Source of the DNA: Bacteroides sp.
Lineage (GTDB): Bacteria > Bacteroidota > Bacteroidia > Bacteroidales > Bacteroidaceae
NCBI RefSeq assembly: GCF_028690125.1
Contig: NZ_JAQVBV010000002.1
Span: 268,484 to 332,483, forward strand
Length of the DNA stretch: 64,000 bases
Reading direction: 5' to 3'
Part shown: positions 63,913 to 64,000 of the stretch, piece by piece
Position numbering within the stretch: the first letter of the stretch is position 1
How the letters are laid out: each line of letters starts with the position of its first letter
Program-made: the position numbers and the translations under genes
The notes under the pieces: generated by a model
What the model was told of the DNA's origin: nothing
The model's database searches: none
What the model saw: only the letters and a program-made list of their open reading frames with translations

Positions 63913-64000
63913 AATTATACAATCAACTTCTTCACAATCGTGGACTGAGCACAATATACTGCTGCAACAATTACAACTGCAGCAACTCATCATACTAGGG
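63902..64000 (+). CDS. unidentified gene, 5' end only
   Basis: An ATG at 63902 overlaps the stop of the CPBP-like gene by 11 bases and opens 33 codons to the window edge (METEIIQSTSSQSWTEHNI then LLQQLQLQQLIILG). The Gln/Leu-rich end could start an amphipathic or coiled segment. The start-stop overlap supports translation; the family cannot be told. Confidence 0.55.
   Translation, partial: METEIIQSTSSQSWTEHNILLQQLQLQQLIILG

Noticed and set aside
1..64000. tRNA, rRNA, tmRNA or prophage genes
   Set aside because: I looked for cloverleaf ends, rRNA-like stretches and phage structural genes on both strands and saw none.

Overview
The window looks like a chromosomal segment of a Bacteroides species or a very close relative; I do not assign a species. 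The reasons are the roughly 40-45% GC coding sequence, the many TAnnTTTG (-7) promoter boxes typical of the Bacteroides primary sigma factor, a type III glutamine synthetase of exactly 729 codons, and the families present (DUF5686, DUF5687, DUF5063, DUF4836, DUF4270, fimbrillin-like lipoprotein, M16 pairs, GH2, GH57). Most of the window is ordinary core genome. I see no rRNA, tRNA, CRISPR array, integrase or recognisable transposase.

Layout. 1-4.3 kb: the 3' part of a fimbrillin-like lipoprotein gene, convergent with a DUF5686 outer-membrane protein. 4.7-7.8 kb: glnN and a Crp/Fnr regulator. 7.8-9.0 kb: a gene-free stretch holding a 495-bp repeat element (below) and a separate hairpin cluster. 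9.0-13.1 kb: leftward operon ftsK - lolA-like - trxB. 13.2-15.8 kb: DUF5063 protein with a Cys/His-rich tail, a 3'-5' exonuclease and an rRNA methyltransferase. 15.9-16.0 kb: a candidate small RNA with its own promoter and terminator. 16.1-24.9 kb: nucleoside transporter, bifunctional nuclease, rsmE, DUF4836 lipoprotein, an ABC ATPase/permease pair and a large MG2/plug surface protein. 24.9-37.9 kb: miaA, lipid kinase, kdsA, two tandem M16 proteases, a DUF5687/ABC exporter, NlpC/P60 lipoprotein, TraB/GumN protein and HAD phosphatase. 38.0-38.7 kb: rplU-rpmA. 38.8-42.2 kb: GH2 enzyme divergent from serS. 42.8-45.1 kb: a single-chain fusion of a DHODB-type flavoprotein to a GltD-type subunit (Nfn-like). 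45.2-54 kb: panC-panD, a half-size glycogen-synthase-like protein, a DUF4270 lipoprotein, and the leftward glycogen cluster (debranching enzyme, GT4, GH57). 54-56.6 kb: rhomboid, MarC, a second Crp/Fnr regulator and a broken TlpA-like gene. 56.6-59.9 kb: a mobile-looking element. 60-64 kb: Gfo/Idh/MocA oxidoreductase, guaA, a CPBP-like membrane protein and the start of one more gene.

The most interesting part is the 3.27-kb element at 56635-59908. It has 19-bp terminal inverted repeats (17/19 match). Just inside each end is a further palindrome of the same GTGAG-GC-CTCAC type. It carries two divergent genes: a VirE/BT4734-type primase-helicase-like ATPase and an HU-like protein fused to a helix-turn-helix. 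Between them lie four direct repeats at an exact 22-bp spacing. At 8033-8527 the same terminal repeats, the same two inner palindromes and the same four 22-bp-spaced repeats recur, in the same order and orientation, with both genes missing. This looks like an autonomous element and its internally deleted, MITE-like derivative. The iteron-like array plus a primase-helicase suggests a replication-based life style. No transposase or integrase is encoded, so how it moves is open.

Many longest open frames begin at TTG or GTG codons that lie inside or upstream of a promoter box. I moved those starts to the first plausible downstream start and say so in each entry.
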